The position numbers were made by a program, and so were the translations under genes. Of a stretch of 64,000 nucleotides of DNA, positions 1 through 11,309 are shown piece after piece. Source of the DNA: Luzula sylvatica (taxonomy: Eukaryota > Streptophyta > Magnoliopsida > Poales > Juncaceae); the NCBI GenBank assembly GCA_946800325.1, contig OX326959.1:10484862-10548861 (forward strand), written 5' to 3'. The stretch's first letter is position 1. The number at the start of each line of letters is the position of its first letter. Below the pieces are notes generated by a model, which was not told the DNA's origin, did not search any database, and saw only the letters and a list, made by a program, of their open reading frames with translations.

Positions 1-75
1 AAAAAGAAAATCCAACTTTTCATTCGAGAAAAAATCAATTTAATTAGCTAAATATCATAAAGATAATTAGCTCAC

Positions 76-1011
76 CTCATCATACGGGAATGGCACCTTA
101 CATCTGTAATAAAAATCGAGTAGGTGTCGAGCTGCTTCTGCCTCAGAACCGACATCGATTCGGTCGATATGTTGTTGCACCAATCTTGTATTATTAAGTG
201 TGTTGACAAAATGTTCTTGCACCAGTCTTGTATCAGCATCATCATCAAATATGTCGCCAACAGGCCCGAAACCAGTAATTTCACGAATATCGACTCCAAG
301 AAACAGAAGAGCCGGTTGCCACAATTTTCGGATGAGGAAGAATGGAATCTGATTTTTCACCAAGAGTATGTCGGTGAAGACTGGCCCCTCCATGAACATT
401 ATGGGCTTCCAATCAACTGTTTTGAAAGGCACAGTTGTTCTTATTTCATTTTGGCCTTCCAAGCCAAGCCCTGATTCTAAAAGCGCCGCATTCACTGAAT
501 TATTTGGTGACGGCAAATAATTTTTTCTGGAATCACCGTATATGAGCATAATGAGGAATATACAATCCATTAACATGATTGAAACAACCAGATCTTGGAG
601 CGGGTCCTCCTCCTCATACCATTTTCGCACATCCGGGTAACATTGGAGGAGAAGAAAAATACAATATGTTATTAAATAATCCTTATTATTTTCAGATGTA
701 CCGTGACCGTCTAGTATGTGCGACTTCATATATTGCATGTTTTTAATATTCGTCAGATGCTTGTAGCGCGGGCCAATGGAGACTGCCACGGGTTCATAGA
801 AGTTGGGCTTAACCACTGGTGGGCCGGGCATGTTCATGCTCCGTGCTGGCATCCCAAGATGGGACAACAGCTTTGCCCTTATCATGCTGGCATTTATGCC
901 CTGCATTTCCATCGTATCTCCAATGGGATGTGCAGCAATTTCTGTAGCTATCCGGTTATGTATGTGCTCCCACATCTTATCTGTACGTGTAACAACGGGA
1001 TCTGCAGCCAT
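76..1011 (-). CDS. DUF247 family protein, 3' end beyond the window
   Basis: A plant-specific DUF247 (UPF0481) protein of unknown biochemical role. Seen: the family segments VSIGPRYKH (about residue 77), DCIFLIMLIYG, DILLVKNQIPFFLIRKLW and AARHLLDFYY occur in the usual order. The frame meets a stop at 67-69, but GAG|GTGAGC at 76-70 is a strong splice donor directly after codon 312. Family members are normally 400-500 residues, so the coding sequence probably continues left of the window. The chosen ATG (1011) opens MAADPVVTRTDKMWEHIHNR. Upstream of it the same frame stays open to about 1070 without another ATG, and a pyrimidine-rich TTTTCCTAAG acceptor-like site precedes it, so an earlier exon is possible. 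No regulatory element was recognised. Family assignment is firm; gene ends are not. Confidence 0.8.
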
Positions 1012-1148
1012 TTCAAATTCTGACGTCGATGATTCAGCAATTCCTTTGTCCTTGAACGAGATAGGTTCTTAGGAAAATTACGAGATTTGTTGTGGTTCTT
1101 GTTTTGCAAGACTATTTGATGTTTGTTTGTATGATATTGGCTTGGGTA

Positions 1149-2525
1149 TGTTGGGATTTTGGGGTTTATTTATATTGATTTTGTGGAATTTAATTAATGG
1201 AGAGATATGGGGATACAATTGGGAATAAGTAACAATTATTATTAAAGAATTGGAGAAGAGATGACACGCAAAGAATCTTCTTTATTCCTTTAATGGAAAA
1301 TTGATAATAATCCAGAGAAGTAGCACCCACAGAGAGAAGTATGTTGAATAGAATTTAGATAAATAGATGCAAATACGAATTTTTGATACAATATTTGAGA
1401 TAAGGATGGAATTGTTTTCAACATTCCTTATTTTATTTTTCTCTCTTTATTTTTCTGAAATATTTTATCTCTCTAACAACATATAAGATGAGTTGCATTT
1501 ATAAATTTACATTCGCCCTCTCAAATACAATTTTTTGTATGAATAAGACAACCCTACATGAAACACTAATTCTTATCCATACACACTAATTCATACATTA
1601 ATTTATTTATTACATAAATACATAAAATTAGATATATTAAAAAACATTAATTTTAATACTCCTCCTTAATGTTTTTTCATTATATATATATTTTTTTAAT
1701 CATTAATTTTTTTTTGGTACTCTCCCGTATTATTTTTTTTTTTCTTCGTCATGCTCGTCATATTTTATTTCTTCTTTAAACTCCTCTTTTTTTGTCGAAT
1801 CGTCTTTTTTTCGAATCGTCCTTTTTTCGAATCGTCTTTTTTTTCATCATGCTGATAACATCGACAATTTCTCCCTCTTGTACTATTTTTCATTGATCAT
1901 ACGAGATAAAAAATAATCTCGTCGTACTCCAAAAATTGTAGTTTCTTCCATCGAAAATAAGTTGCGAAATTTGTGAGAATCCGAACACACCGTCTTGGGT
2001 TGTAATAGTTTTCTCCTACTCCAAATTTCTACAAACTCGATAAACCGGAAATGAATTGTGAAATTTGTGGGAGCCCAAATACGTAACCTCCTTGGTTGTT
2101 TTGGTGATCTCCTTCCCCGACTTCTACGAAACTCGATAACCGTCGCTCCGATACCAATTTGTTGGGATTTTGGGGTTTATTTATATTGATTTTGTGGAAT
2201 TTAATGAATGGAGAGATATGGGGATACAATTGGGGTAAGTAACAATTATTATTAAAGAACTATACTCGAGAAGAGATGACACGCAAAGAATCTTATGTAT
2301 TCCTTTAATGGAGAACTGATAATAATCACAGAGAAGTAGCACCCGCGAAAAGAAGTATGTTGAATAGAATTTAGATAAATAAATACAAACATCAAAAGGT
2401 GCACACACGAATTTCTAATATAATATTTGAGATAAGAATGGGATTCTCCTTACTCTGTTTTTCTCTCTCTATTTTTCTGAAATATTTTCTATTTTTGTTA
2501 TCAAAAGATATAAATAAATCTTACA
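1149..2525 (-). mobile_element. Small non-autonomous LTR retrotransposon (TRIM/SMART-like)
   Basis: Two direct repeats of about 320 bp, 1149 to about 1470 and 2160 to about 2490, share an unmistakable order of blocks: TGTTGGGATTTTGGGG at the left end, then GGAGAGATATGGGGATACAA, GAAGAGATGACACGCAAAGA and GTATGTTGAATAGAATTTAG. Immediately inside the right repeat, at 2145-2156, the minus strand reads TGGTATCGGAGC, one base from the plant initiator-Met tRNA primer-binding site. The 5' LTR is therefore the right copy and the element lies on the minus strand. The roughly 690-bp interior has no gag or pol frame; it holds a pyrimidine-rich tract (1735-1850) and an imperfect tandem repeat of about 110 bp (1940-2140). 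The outer LTR ends are diverged and no clean target duplication was found, so the far boundary is approximate. Confidence 0.75.
2145..2156 (-). other. Primer-binding site (initiator Met tRNA)
   Basis: Minus-strand TGGTATCGGAGC lies three bases inside the LTR border at 2160. It fixes the element orientation as minus. Confidence 0.7.
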
Positions 2526-3110
2526 AACTATAATTATATTATTTTATAATTATATTATAAATCTTGCCAACTATAATTATATTCTTTTATAAGATTATTA
2601 TGTCAATTTTTAATATCTTAAATTTAACATTAACGTATTAAAAAAATTTGAACAAATAGTATGATTTTCGGTCGATTCGGTTAACTGATTTTCAAAACGT
2701 TAAAATCGGACCGACCCGAATAAATCGAACAATATCATTTTTTTCAATCGAACCGGACTAAGTAAATCGAAAAAACAAACCAATTAAATCGAATTCGATC
2801 GTTGGATTCCCGAATAAATCAAATCGTTTGAACCCAACATGATAGGTTTGTTTGATTTTGTTTGATGCAAATGGGTATTCAATTGCAATTGCTATTTCTA
2901 TTTCTGTTGCTACTTTAGATTATCCGTTCTGAAGCAATGCGGTAAATTGATTTTTATTTACTTATTGACTCGTTACATATAATACATAAATACGTCACTG
3001 GCATTTGTGAGCTTTTGTTGATGAAATGAACGGCATCAATATTCTCATTTCTTAAGGTCATGACACGTGTTGAAAAATCGTTTTGAATTGTATATTAAGA
3101 TATCTATCTA
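2526..3110. other. AT-rich spacer
   Basis: No coding frame, RNA gene or recognisable mobile-element end was seen between the small LTR element and the Helitron. Confidence 0.6.
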
Positions 3111-4743
3111 TCTATATACTAATGCAAGGGGATTTGCTGCCTCCTGGTGCAGCCACGTCACCAGGGGCCTATTTGTAAAATAAATAAAAAATTTTACATT
3201 TTGGTCCTTTTTTATTTACAAATTGGTCCTTTTTTTAAAAAAAAAATTACATTTTGGTCCTTTTTTATTTACATTTTGGTCCTTTATATTTGCATTTTGG
3301 TCCTTCGAAGTTTTAATATTCACATTTTGGTCCAGGGGCCTCAAATTGGTCCTGTTTTTTAAAAAAAATTACATTTTGGTCCTTCTTTATCACATTTCGG
3401 TCCTTTATATTTGCATTTTGGTCCTTTTTTCGAAAAACAATTACATTTTGGTCCTTTTGTTTTACATTTTGGTCCTTTTTTATTTACAAATTGGTCCTTT
3501 TTAAAAAAAAAATTACATTTTGGTCCTTTTTTTTTACATTTTGGTCCTTTATATTTGCATTTTGGTCCTTCGAAGTTTTAATATTCACATTTTGGTCCAG
3601 GGGCCTCAAATTGGTCCTGTTTTTTAAAAAAAATTACATTTTGGTCCTTCTTTATCACATTTCGGTCCTTTATATTTGCATTTTGGTCCTTTTTTCGAAA
3701 AACAATTATATTTTGGTCCTTTTTTATTTACAAATTGGTCCTTTTTTAAAAAAAAATTTTAGTTTTTGGTCTTTTTTTTACATTTTGGTCCTTTATATTT
3801 GCATTTTGGTCCTTCGAAGTTTTAATATTCACATTTTGGTCCAGGGGCCTCCAATTGGTCCTGTTTTTTAAAACAAATTACATTTTGGTCCTTCTTTATC
3901 ACATTTCGGTCCTTTATATTTGCATTTTGGTCCTTTTTTCGAAAAACAATTACATTTTGGTCCTTTTATTTTACATTTTGGTCCTTTTTTATTTACAAAT
4001 TGGTCCTTTTTTAAAAAAAAATTACTTTTTGGTCCTTTTTTTTTACATTTTGGTCCTTTATATTTGCATTTTGGTCCTTCGAAGTTTTAATATTCACATT
4101 TTGGTCCAGGGGACTCAAATTGGTCCTGTTTTTTAAAAAAAATTACATTTTGGTCCTTCTTTATCACATTTCGGTCCTTTATATTTGCATTTTGGTCCTT
4201 TTTTCGAAAAACAATTATATTTTGGTGCTTTTATTTTACATTTTGGTCCTTTTTGATTTACAAATTGGTCCTTTTTTTTAAAAAAAAATTACATTTTGGT
4301 CATTTTTGTTTACATTTTGGTCCTTTATATTTGAATGTTGGCTGACCACACAAAGGACGAAAAATATTTGTACTAAATATGTAGCGAAATTAAAGATTTG
4401 TGAAATTAAAAACACTCTTTTTTTCAGCAATGTTTTCTGAACTATTATGTTCTTAATAAATTTCATGACGACTCATTCGTTCTTTTTCCTTATTTTACTT
4501 ATGAAGTATAAAATATAGATAATTTTTTTAGCAATAACCGTTTGAATTATTCAAGAAATCCGGCTCTTAAAATTTTCAAACGATTTTTGCTACAAAATTT
4601 CACTCGCACACAACACACTAAATTACACATATAATAATGATTACAAAAAGAAAGTCACATACACAAAATGAACAACAATTTTTTTCAACTACATTACTTA
4701 TAAACCCGAACAGCCCCGCGCAATTACGCGGGGGTAATGCTAG
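3111..4743 (+). mobile_element. Complete non-autonomous Helitron, 1,633 bp
   Basis: The element starts with TC (TCTATATACTAATGC) at 3111 after an A. It ends with CTAG at 4740-4743 before a T, which matches insertion between A and T. A perfect 7-bp stem hairpin (CCCCGCG, loop CAATTA, CGCGGGG) at 4714-4733 precedes CTAG by 6 bp, as in Helitron 3' ends. Near the 5' end AGCCACGTCACCAGGGGCC is shared with the minus-strand elements near 63.2 and 24.2 kb, and a short hairpin CCTGGTG/CACCAGG surrounds it. No Rep/helicase coding capacity is present. Most of the body is a TTTTGGTCC satellite; the open frames there are low-complexity read-through of the repeat and not genes. Confidence 0.88.
3190..4330 (+). 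repeat. TTTTGGTCC satellite inside the Helitron
   Basis: A two-level tandem array. The basic unit is 12-25 bp around ACATTTTGGTCC. These are organised into higher-order units of about 245-265 bp, marked by CAGGGGCCTCAAATTGG-like blocks near 3331, 3597, 3841 and 4106. The reverse complement (GGACCAAAATGTAAA) fills the other Helitrons at 23.4-24.2 and 63-64 kb. Confidence 0.9.
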
Positions 4744-5120
4744 TAAATATAAATTACATCTACATTTATGTCATATAATTATTCATGGGTACGCACCCGT
4801 AATTAATTATAATGTAGATATCTTATTATCATTATTTTGCCTAATCTAATTGTGTACTCATAGATATAAATTATAAGCCTAAAATATACAATGTCCTAAA
4901 TTATAAGCCTAAACAATATGAACACTTCCACTTAAATTTCTTAAAAATTCCAATAAAAATTAGAAAACCAAACAATTAGATAGATATTATCTATTAAGCA
5001 CACACCACACAAATCATTTGAACACTATTTATATAAACAAAAAAAAATGCTTATAACAAGCACATACTCAAACATACTCTACAAAATATTATTTGTCTAA
5101 TTTGAAATAATAATCTTATC
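4744..5120. other. AT-rich spacer, 3' flank of the dehydrogenase-reticulon gene
   Basis: Nothing coding was seen. It probably contains the untranslated 3' end of the minus-strand gene that stops at 5121. Confidence 0.6.
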
Positions 5121-7763
5121 TCACAAATATCTGGAGATATAATCTAATACAGGACTTGGCAATTTTGCAATGATTTTTTCAATCAATTTTTTTAATTCAA
5201 TCGAAGCTTTCGAAATTAGCTTATCTACTTCCTCTTCGCACTTATCATATATTATGAAACCACTAAACACGAACACTAATCCTGTATTAAATCAAACTTT
5301 AAATATTAAAAAGGGACTTTTTTGCAAATTTCAATAATGTTAGGGGCAATTTTGAAAGTTCTTACCGATACCAACCAAGGCCGCGAGTGATAGATGGGAT
5401 AATAATTTGAGAAGGTATAATGAAGCAAAAGCCTAAAATAAATAAATAACAAGTTATAAATAAATAATACATTGGCAATATTAATATATAATAATAAAAA
5501 ATAAATACAAACCTTGAAAAAAAGAAACCAATCACGACCTTCAGAGAGTACCAAAACGGTACGAAATCCTTTATTCCATTTCGAAGCAAGAAAATAAAAT
5601 AAATTTCGAATACTCGATTCTGAAATCTCGAAATTATCTGAAGATACTTTCTCAATCGTGAACCCAAACCTATAATATAAATTCAATCCTCTTTTAGTAA
5701 TCCAAGGGTAAATTTGATATTTTCAATATTTTACGAAATAGAAAATTACGTACATTGTAGAAGGTAGGGTCCCGTGTGCAAAAAGCGCGACTGAAATAAC
5801 GAGAAGAATTTTGGCGAACGAAGAAAGAAATGTGTGGCCAGAAATAAGAAACCAATAAAATAAAAGAAATGATAAAATCACAAATGCAAAAGTCCTCTTT
5901 TCGTCTCTCCATAGTAATATATCACACACTATAAATAAAGAAAATAATTAATATATTAATTTTAGATATAATTATTAAAAAATTAGAATAATTATAATAT
6001 TGACCTGGGCCATCGCCTAAAAAGATTTCGGCTTTTGAAATTTGGTTCAAATCTCGAGTTTTCGAAGAACTCCATGAATTATTCGTTAATTCGCTAAATG
6101 ATCCAAATGTTCTTCTCACTCCTTCCTGCGTGATTAATTTTCAAAAATACCCCTTCATTAATAATAATAATTAATTATTATTATTTGTTGAAGAAAATAT
6201 AAAAGAGAAATAAAGCTGACCTCTAATCGAATAACAGGAGAATAACCGAGAAGAGTTTTGGCTCTAGAGGAATTGAAAGTTCGAGTGCAAGAGAGAGAAT
6301 GTATTATAGGAGGAGAGAGAAAGGGACTTGAGAATTTACTAAAACCTAATTTTGTACGAGCCGTTTCGGTACCGAAAGATAGTAGCAAGAATAATTTTGC
6401 TGGAATATGAATCGAGGGCCTGAATAAAACATAAAATTATTGTTTCGTAAATTTCAATCATATTTACCCTTTTAAAATAAAAACATCATATTGTTCTTTC
6501 AAAAATAAAAAATATCATATTTACCCTCTTAAAACTTGAAATACATCAAAAATATTAAAAAAGGGTAAATATGATATTTTTATTTTCGAAATGGTAAATA
6601 TGATATTTTCAATTTTTAGAAGGGTAGATATGTAAATATTTGTATTACCTTTGATATCCTAAGCCTACAAGAATCCAAGAAATGAATTCCCAGGTCTCAA
6701 TAGGTTCTCCATTAGTAATAAAAAAAGCCTAGAAAAAAAAACATAAAATAATTACAATTAATAATAAACCCAAATAAAATCCATATAAGAAGCAAAAAAT
6801 ATATATAAAATAACAAGAATGTTATTTTAATTATTCAAACTTACCTTTCCACCAACAGATTGAGGGTCTGAAGAAAGAGCCTTGTCAGCGCAAATATTTG
6901 CATGAGCCACATTATCCACATATGTAAAATCACACATATTTTTCCCATTTCCAATTATAAACTGCAAAAAAAATTACCAAAAATCAAAATTTATTGTGAA
7001 GATCGAACTTTCAGGGAGGCATATATGTAAATCGTACCTTGCCTAACAAAGATCTTGCGAAATTGATGAATGAAGGAATGAGATTTGAATCTCCTGGTCC
7101 AAACATATTGCTTGGTCTCAGTACACATGTATGCAATTCGTTTTTGCCATTTGCATTTAAGATCATAATTTCTACTTGAGCTCTCAATTCACTCGATGGA
7201 TCAATAAACTGTACAAGACACAAAATGAAAAAAGATCAAAAATTGGTCCATGGAAATCATATGATGAACAATCCGAAGCCCAAATTGAAATACAATCAAT
7301 ATCAAATATCACAAACCTTATAGGGGTAAGGAAGGGATTCATCGTCATTGCAAACTTCAGCACCTTCATCAAGCACCACATCAGCAGACCCGGTATACAC
7401 AATTCTGCGTACACCGGCCTCACTGCAAGCTCCGATCAGAGCCCTAGTGGACCCAACGGCAAGAGAGTGAACAAACGGGAAGCCACCAGTCTTCACATAA
7501 GCACACGGATCAACATGGAAAAGAACGGATGAACCCGTGAGTATTTTGACGAGCTTCCCCCGATCTTTGAAGTCGGTTTGATGAACGAAGATTCGATCGG
7601 AGGTCGGACCGATCAGTTCGGGCAAATCAACATTTGGATCAATGGAGTGGATTACGGAATGAGGGGAGGAGATGAGGAGTGCAGAGACGATCGACCGGCC
7701 CAGCGGCGTCGACCGGCCGAAACTGACCGTGTAGGTCAGTGAACCAGGCTCGGAGCTTGCCAT
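5121..7763 (-). CDS. 3-beta-HSD/decarboxylase-like protein with C-terminal reticulon domain
   Basis: Ten exons (7763-7317, 7208-7038, 6961-6845, 6728-6649, 6419-6221, 6125-6005, 5928-5754, 5669-5513, 5432-5366, 5281-5121) join in frame to 564 codons, the size I recall for the reticulon-bearing plant members. Residues 10-370 follow the plant sterol-4alpha-carboxylate 3-dehydrogenase fold (TCVLRPSNMFGPGD, DFTYVDNVAHA, FITNGEPIETWEF, LGYQRPSIHIP, RTFNSSRAKTLLGYSPV). From about 379 (ILLWRDEKRTF) to the end is a reticulon domain with two hydrophobic hairpins, so the protein should sit in curved endoplasmic reticulum. Odd: the catalytic YxxxK is replaced by Ser154 and Arg158 (DPSSELRA), and the TGGxGF cofactor loop reads SFGRST. 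Catalysis is therefore doubtful. The ATG at 7763 begins MASSEPGSL; a GA-rich leader lies just upstream. Confidence 0.9.
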
Positions 7764-8681
7764 GGCGAGAGGGAGAGCGAGCGAGAGAGAGAGAAGGGGA
7801 CCAATCGGAATGTCTGTCTGATGGTAAAATTGCAGATAAATCCTTGAGGTTTTGGAAAATAATGATTTCACTCACCCGTGAAGATCTTTTTATCATGTAG
7901 ACCTCTGTAATGTTTAAATTTATTAAAATATCACGTATGCCCCTACAAAATAAGAAATATCATGTTTTGTTTAGTTGTATACGTTGAAACATTATTTTCT
8001 CACAACATGTTAAACTGAGAAGATGGATAATTTAGGTTTTTTTTATGTAAAATTAACAGATTGGGTATTTGTGATATTTTTCTCATATTTGCAAGGTATA
8101 CATGATATTCTATGATAATAATATATTTTTTTAATGTAATATTTTGAAGTCAAATAAATAAGAGATGATTTATTGGTGGTTTGTTAATCATGACCTAATA
8201 AATCTTGCCAAACACACAAACGAGATTGCTTGGTAAACTAGCAATCTTTTCTTCAACCACTTTACACAAACCTTTTGTTAAAAGATATAATTTCTAATAT
8301 ATCCTAGCAAAATTTAAAATATCAAATTTATCCTCACAAGGTTGAATTTTCTATCAAAATTACTTCACAAAGTTCAAATAATAAATCATAAAGGATTCAA
8401 ATTGTCAAATGGTATGATCAAAAAAATTAAAATTAAAATTACGAAACATTGCATATAGATTCTACTCTGCAATCGAGATTCCATTGCGTGAAATTCTATC
8501 TACACTAAACAAGAGAAATCTTCCATTTTTTTCTCATGGTTTTATTAGCATACAAATTACAAACAGAACTAAGAATACCTACTACAACTATATAAATGAT
8601 TTCATTTTCATTTTTTTCGATCTTCGAATAATATCATGAAAATTGAAAACAAAGTGGTATTTTCAAATTCGAAAATAAATT
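7764..8681. other. Intergenic: GA-rich leader of one gene and 3' flank of the next
   Basis: The GA tract at about 7768-7797 is typical of plant 5' leaders and belongs to the dehydrogenase-reticulon gene. The rest is AT-rich without a coding frame; its right end holds the 3' untranslated region of the glyoxalase gene. Confidence 0.55.
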
Positions 8682-10480
8682 TCAAAAATTATCTTTGGCG
8701 CGTCTAATCACGCCCAAAGCTTGAGCATCGCTTGCATTTTGTGAAATTTCCAAATTTCTCCTGATTTCTGGACTCGAAGTTCGCAAGAACGGATTGCACA
8801 TTTTCTCTCTCTTCAATGTTGTTGGTATCTAATCACAAATAAAAAAAAATAATAATAAAAATGATGTTTTGCATTTTAAACCCTCAAAAAAAATTGAATT
8901 ATTATTACCGAAGGTAATTTCTTGCTACGAAGCAAATCCACTTGTGCAGAATATTCTTTTAAAGCTTCGTTTTGTGGCTCTATTGACAACGCAAATTTCG
9001 AATTACTCTGCAATTATTATACAAATTATACCATTTAATCATAAAAAATAAAACAAATTAATGAATATATGTAAATATAAAATACCTGTGTATACTCGTG
9101 GCCACAATATACTTTAGTTTCCTCTGGTAAAGCCATTATCTTTTCAAGCGAAGCTTGCATCTCCCGTAAAATATAAATCAAAATTTTCAGAGTTATATAT
9201 GCAAAATTACCACCAATTAATCAAATAAAAAATAACCTGTTCAGGGGTGCCTTCGAAAAGTTTCCCACAAGACAAACTGAAAAGGGTATCTCCCGTAAAT
9301 ACCGTCCCACATTCAGGAAAATAATAACTCACATGCCCTATTTTACAACAAAAAAATTAATATCTCAATTAATTACATTTCGTCTTTTAACAAGAGGGGT
9401 ATTTTTGAAAATAAAAAAAAAACCTTTGGTATGGCCAGGTGTCTCCATGACAACGACTCGATGGCCAGCAAACATCCAAGTGTCACCGTCACTGAGAGCT
9501 ATATCTATTCCTGGTATTCTCTCTCTATCTTTCTTCGCTCCTATCACCTATTTTCATCCAGGGTTATTCATGATATTTTAACTTTTATATGGGTATTAAC
9601 CGTAAAAGTGAAATTCTCGCATGCAAAATACCTTGGCCCCGTATCGAGATTTGAGTTCTAAATTACCACCAGTATGATCGAAGTGATGATGAGTGTTGAG
9701 AATATAATTTAAATTTTGATTCCTTCTTTGCAACGCGTTTATAACGGGTTCGGCTTCGGATGGATCCACTACTCCTACTGTACCCGTATCCGTGTCATGC
9801 AATATATACGCGTAATTATCTTGAAGACACGGCACCTAAATTATACATAATTAGTTTCTCCAATTTTGCAAATAATAATAACAATAATAATAATAATAAT
9901 ACTGACGAGTTCGATTTGTAAAGAGGAGGCAACGTTGGTGGTACTGCAAAAAAGCCGGCCCGAACCGAGTAATTGACTCGCGCCGTATAGAGTTCTGATT
10001 GGTCGAACCAGAAGCGCATCGATGCTGTATACGAATGGTCGACCAAGCCAGTGCTTTCTTAATGTTGGCCATAGACTTTGCTGCCCTCTCATCTGAAAAT
10101 TTGATAAAGTTTAGGGTTTAGATTGTAATTTAGTCAGAGAGTGATGAAATATCGAGTAAAAGGAGGGATTGAAAGGCAATATTCGATGTGAATTTGATGC
10201 TTGTACTGTAGAAAGAGTTTTGGAGTGGAGTAATGGGAAATCGAAGATATAATTTCTGAAAGATGAAAAATTGAAACGATCCTGGACTTAAATGATCGGG
10301 GATTGAATCCATGCAATATCAACAACCAGAAATCTAAAATCGATCTAATTAAATGCTCAATTACAAGAAATTAAGATCAAATCGGGAATCAAATCAAGAA
10401 AAAAGAGAGAAATTAACCCTGGTAGAGGAGCAAGTGGGTAAAGAGACCATGAGCGAAGAACAAGCCTTTGCAAACAACAT
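8682..10480 (-). CDS. GLX2: Mitochondrial-type glyoxalase II (hydroxyacylglutathione hydrolase)
   Basis: Hydrolyses S-lactoylglutathione to lactate and glutathione, the second step of methylglyoxal detoxification. Eight exons (10480-10418, 10092-9907, 9835-9632, 9547-9424, 9337-9237, 9160-9086, 9007-8909, 8828-8682) join in frame to 332 residues, matching plant organellar forms. The metallo-beta-lactamase signature [10 protein letters not shown] is at about 131-140. Further metal or substrate segments are [32 protein letters not shown] in part, and YCGHEYT. The C-terminal exon gives [10 protein letters not shown] and ends [11 protein letters not shown]. The first 83 residues are Arg/Ser-rich with few acids, fitting an organellar presequence. 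Exon 1 encodes [13 protein letters not shown] and joins in phase 0 to exon 2, which also begins with ATG after TTTTCAG, so translation from 10092 cannot be excluded. All active-site residues are present. Confidence 0.93.
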
Positions 10481-10537
10481 TTAGGAATGAAAGATTTTCT
10501 CTTTTTCTACTAATATGTTTCCTCCTCTTCTTATTCT

Positions 10538-10539
<2 letters not shown>

Positions 10540-10575
<36 letters not shown>
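10540..10575. repeat. (TC)n microsatellite in the glyoxalase II leader
   Basis: Uninterrupted TC dinucleotides (GA on the gene strand) just upstream of the first coding exon. Such tracts are common in plant 5' leaders. Confidence 0.85.
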
Positions 10576-10577
<2 letters not shown>

Positions 10578-11309
10578 ACTGGGTCTGTGTGATCGTGTGT
10601 GAAAGGGAGAAGAATTAAAGAAGATGGAAATGGTGGGTTCACATAATTAACAAAATACAACGTCATTGATGCCCTGAATTTATTTCTTGTTTCTCTGCAA
10701 TTTTCTACAATCTTTTTGTCAAATTAAGTTAGGCATTTTTAACTTAAATACAATTGAATTAATTAATTTAATAAAATCAATATTGTAATTAATCAGCACA
10801 TATTCACAAAATTGTTTTAATTTACGTATTAATGTATTAGTTTATACGATTTATAAATTATTATTATTATTATTAGTTATTCTTCTATAGAAAAATAATT
10901 TAATAATAATAGTTATACTAATATTTTTTTCATTTCTTAAAGCTAAATTAAAAATCTGTTAAGAATAAGTTTTCTTTTATAAACTGCTAAAACTTAAGTG
11001 GGAAACAAATCTGGTGATTTTAGCACAAAGAATTGCAGAGTAGTCACCATTTTGTTTTTCTTAATTTATTTTTCTTATTTTATTTTATTTTTTCTTAAAT
11101 GACGATATTTCCACTCTGTAGTCTGTACTCTCCAACTATCACAGGTGAAAATTAACTATACCTGTTCTATAATAAATCATAGACCGAAAAGTCTCACTAT
11201 GTGTATCAGTATTACCTGCATTTAATTTTGTATTATTATATTTTGCAAAAAAAAAAAAAATTGTATTATTATAGAAAAATATGCTGAAAACTCATAATTT
11301 AAAATTTTA

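Noticed and set aside
718..1072. Plus-strand frames of 89 and 101 codons
   Set aside because: Antisense shadows of the DUF247 exon.
3147..4136. Several overlapping plus-strand open frames of 70-126 codons with repeated Ile-Leu-Val-Leu-Phe and Phe-Trp-Ser-Phe motifs
   Set aside because: They are translations of the TTTTGGTCC satellite. All frames show the same periodicity and no start or composition typical of proteins.
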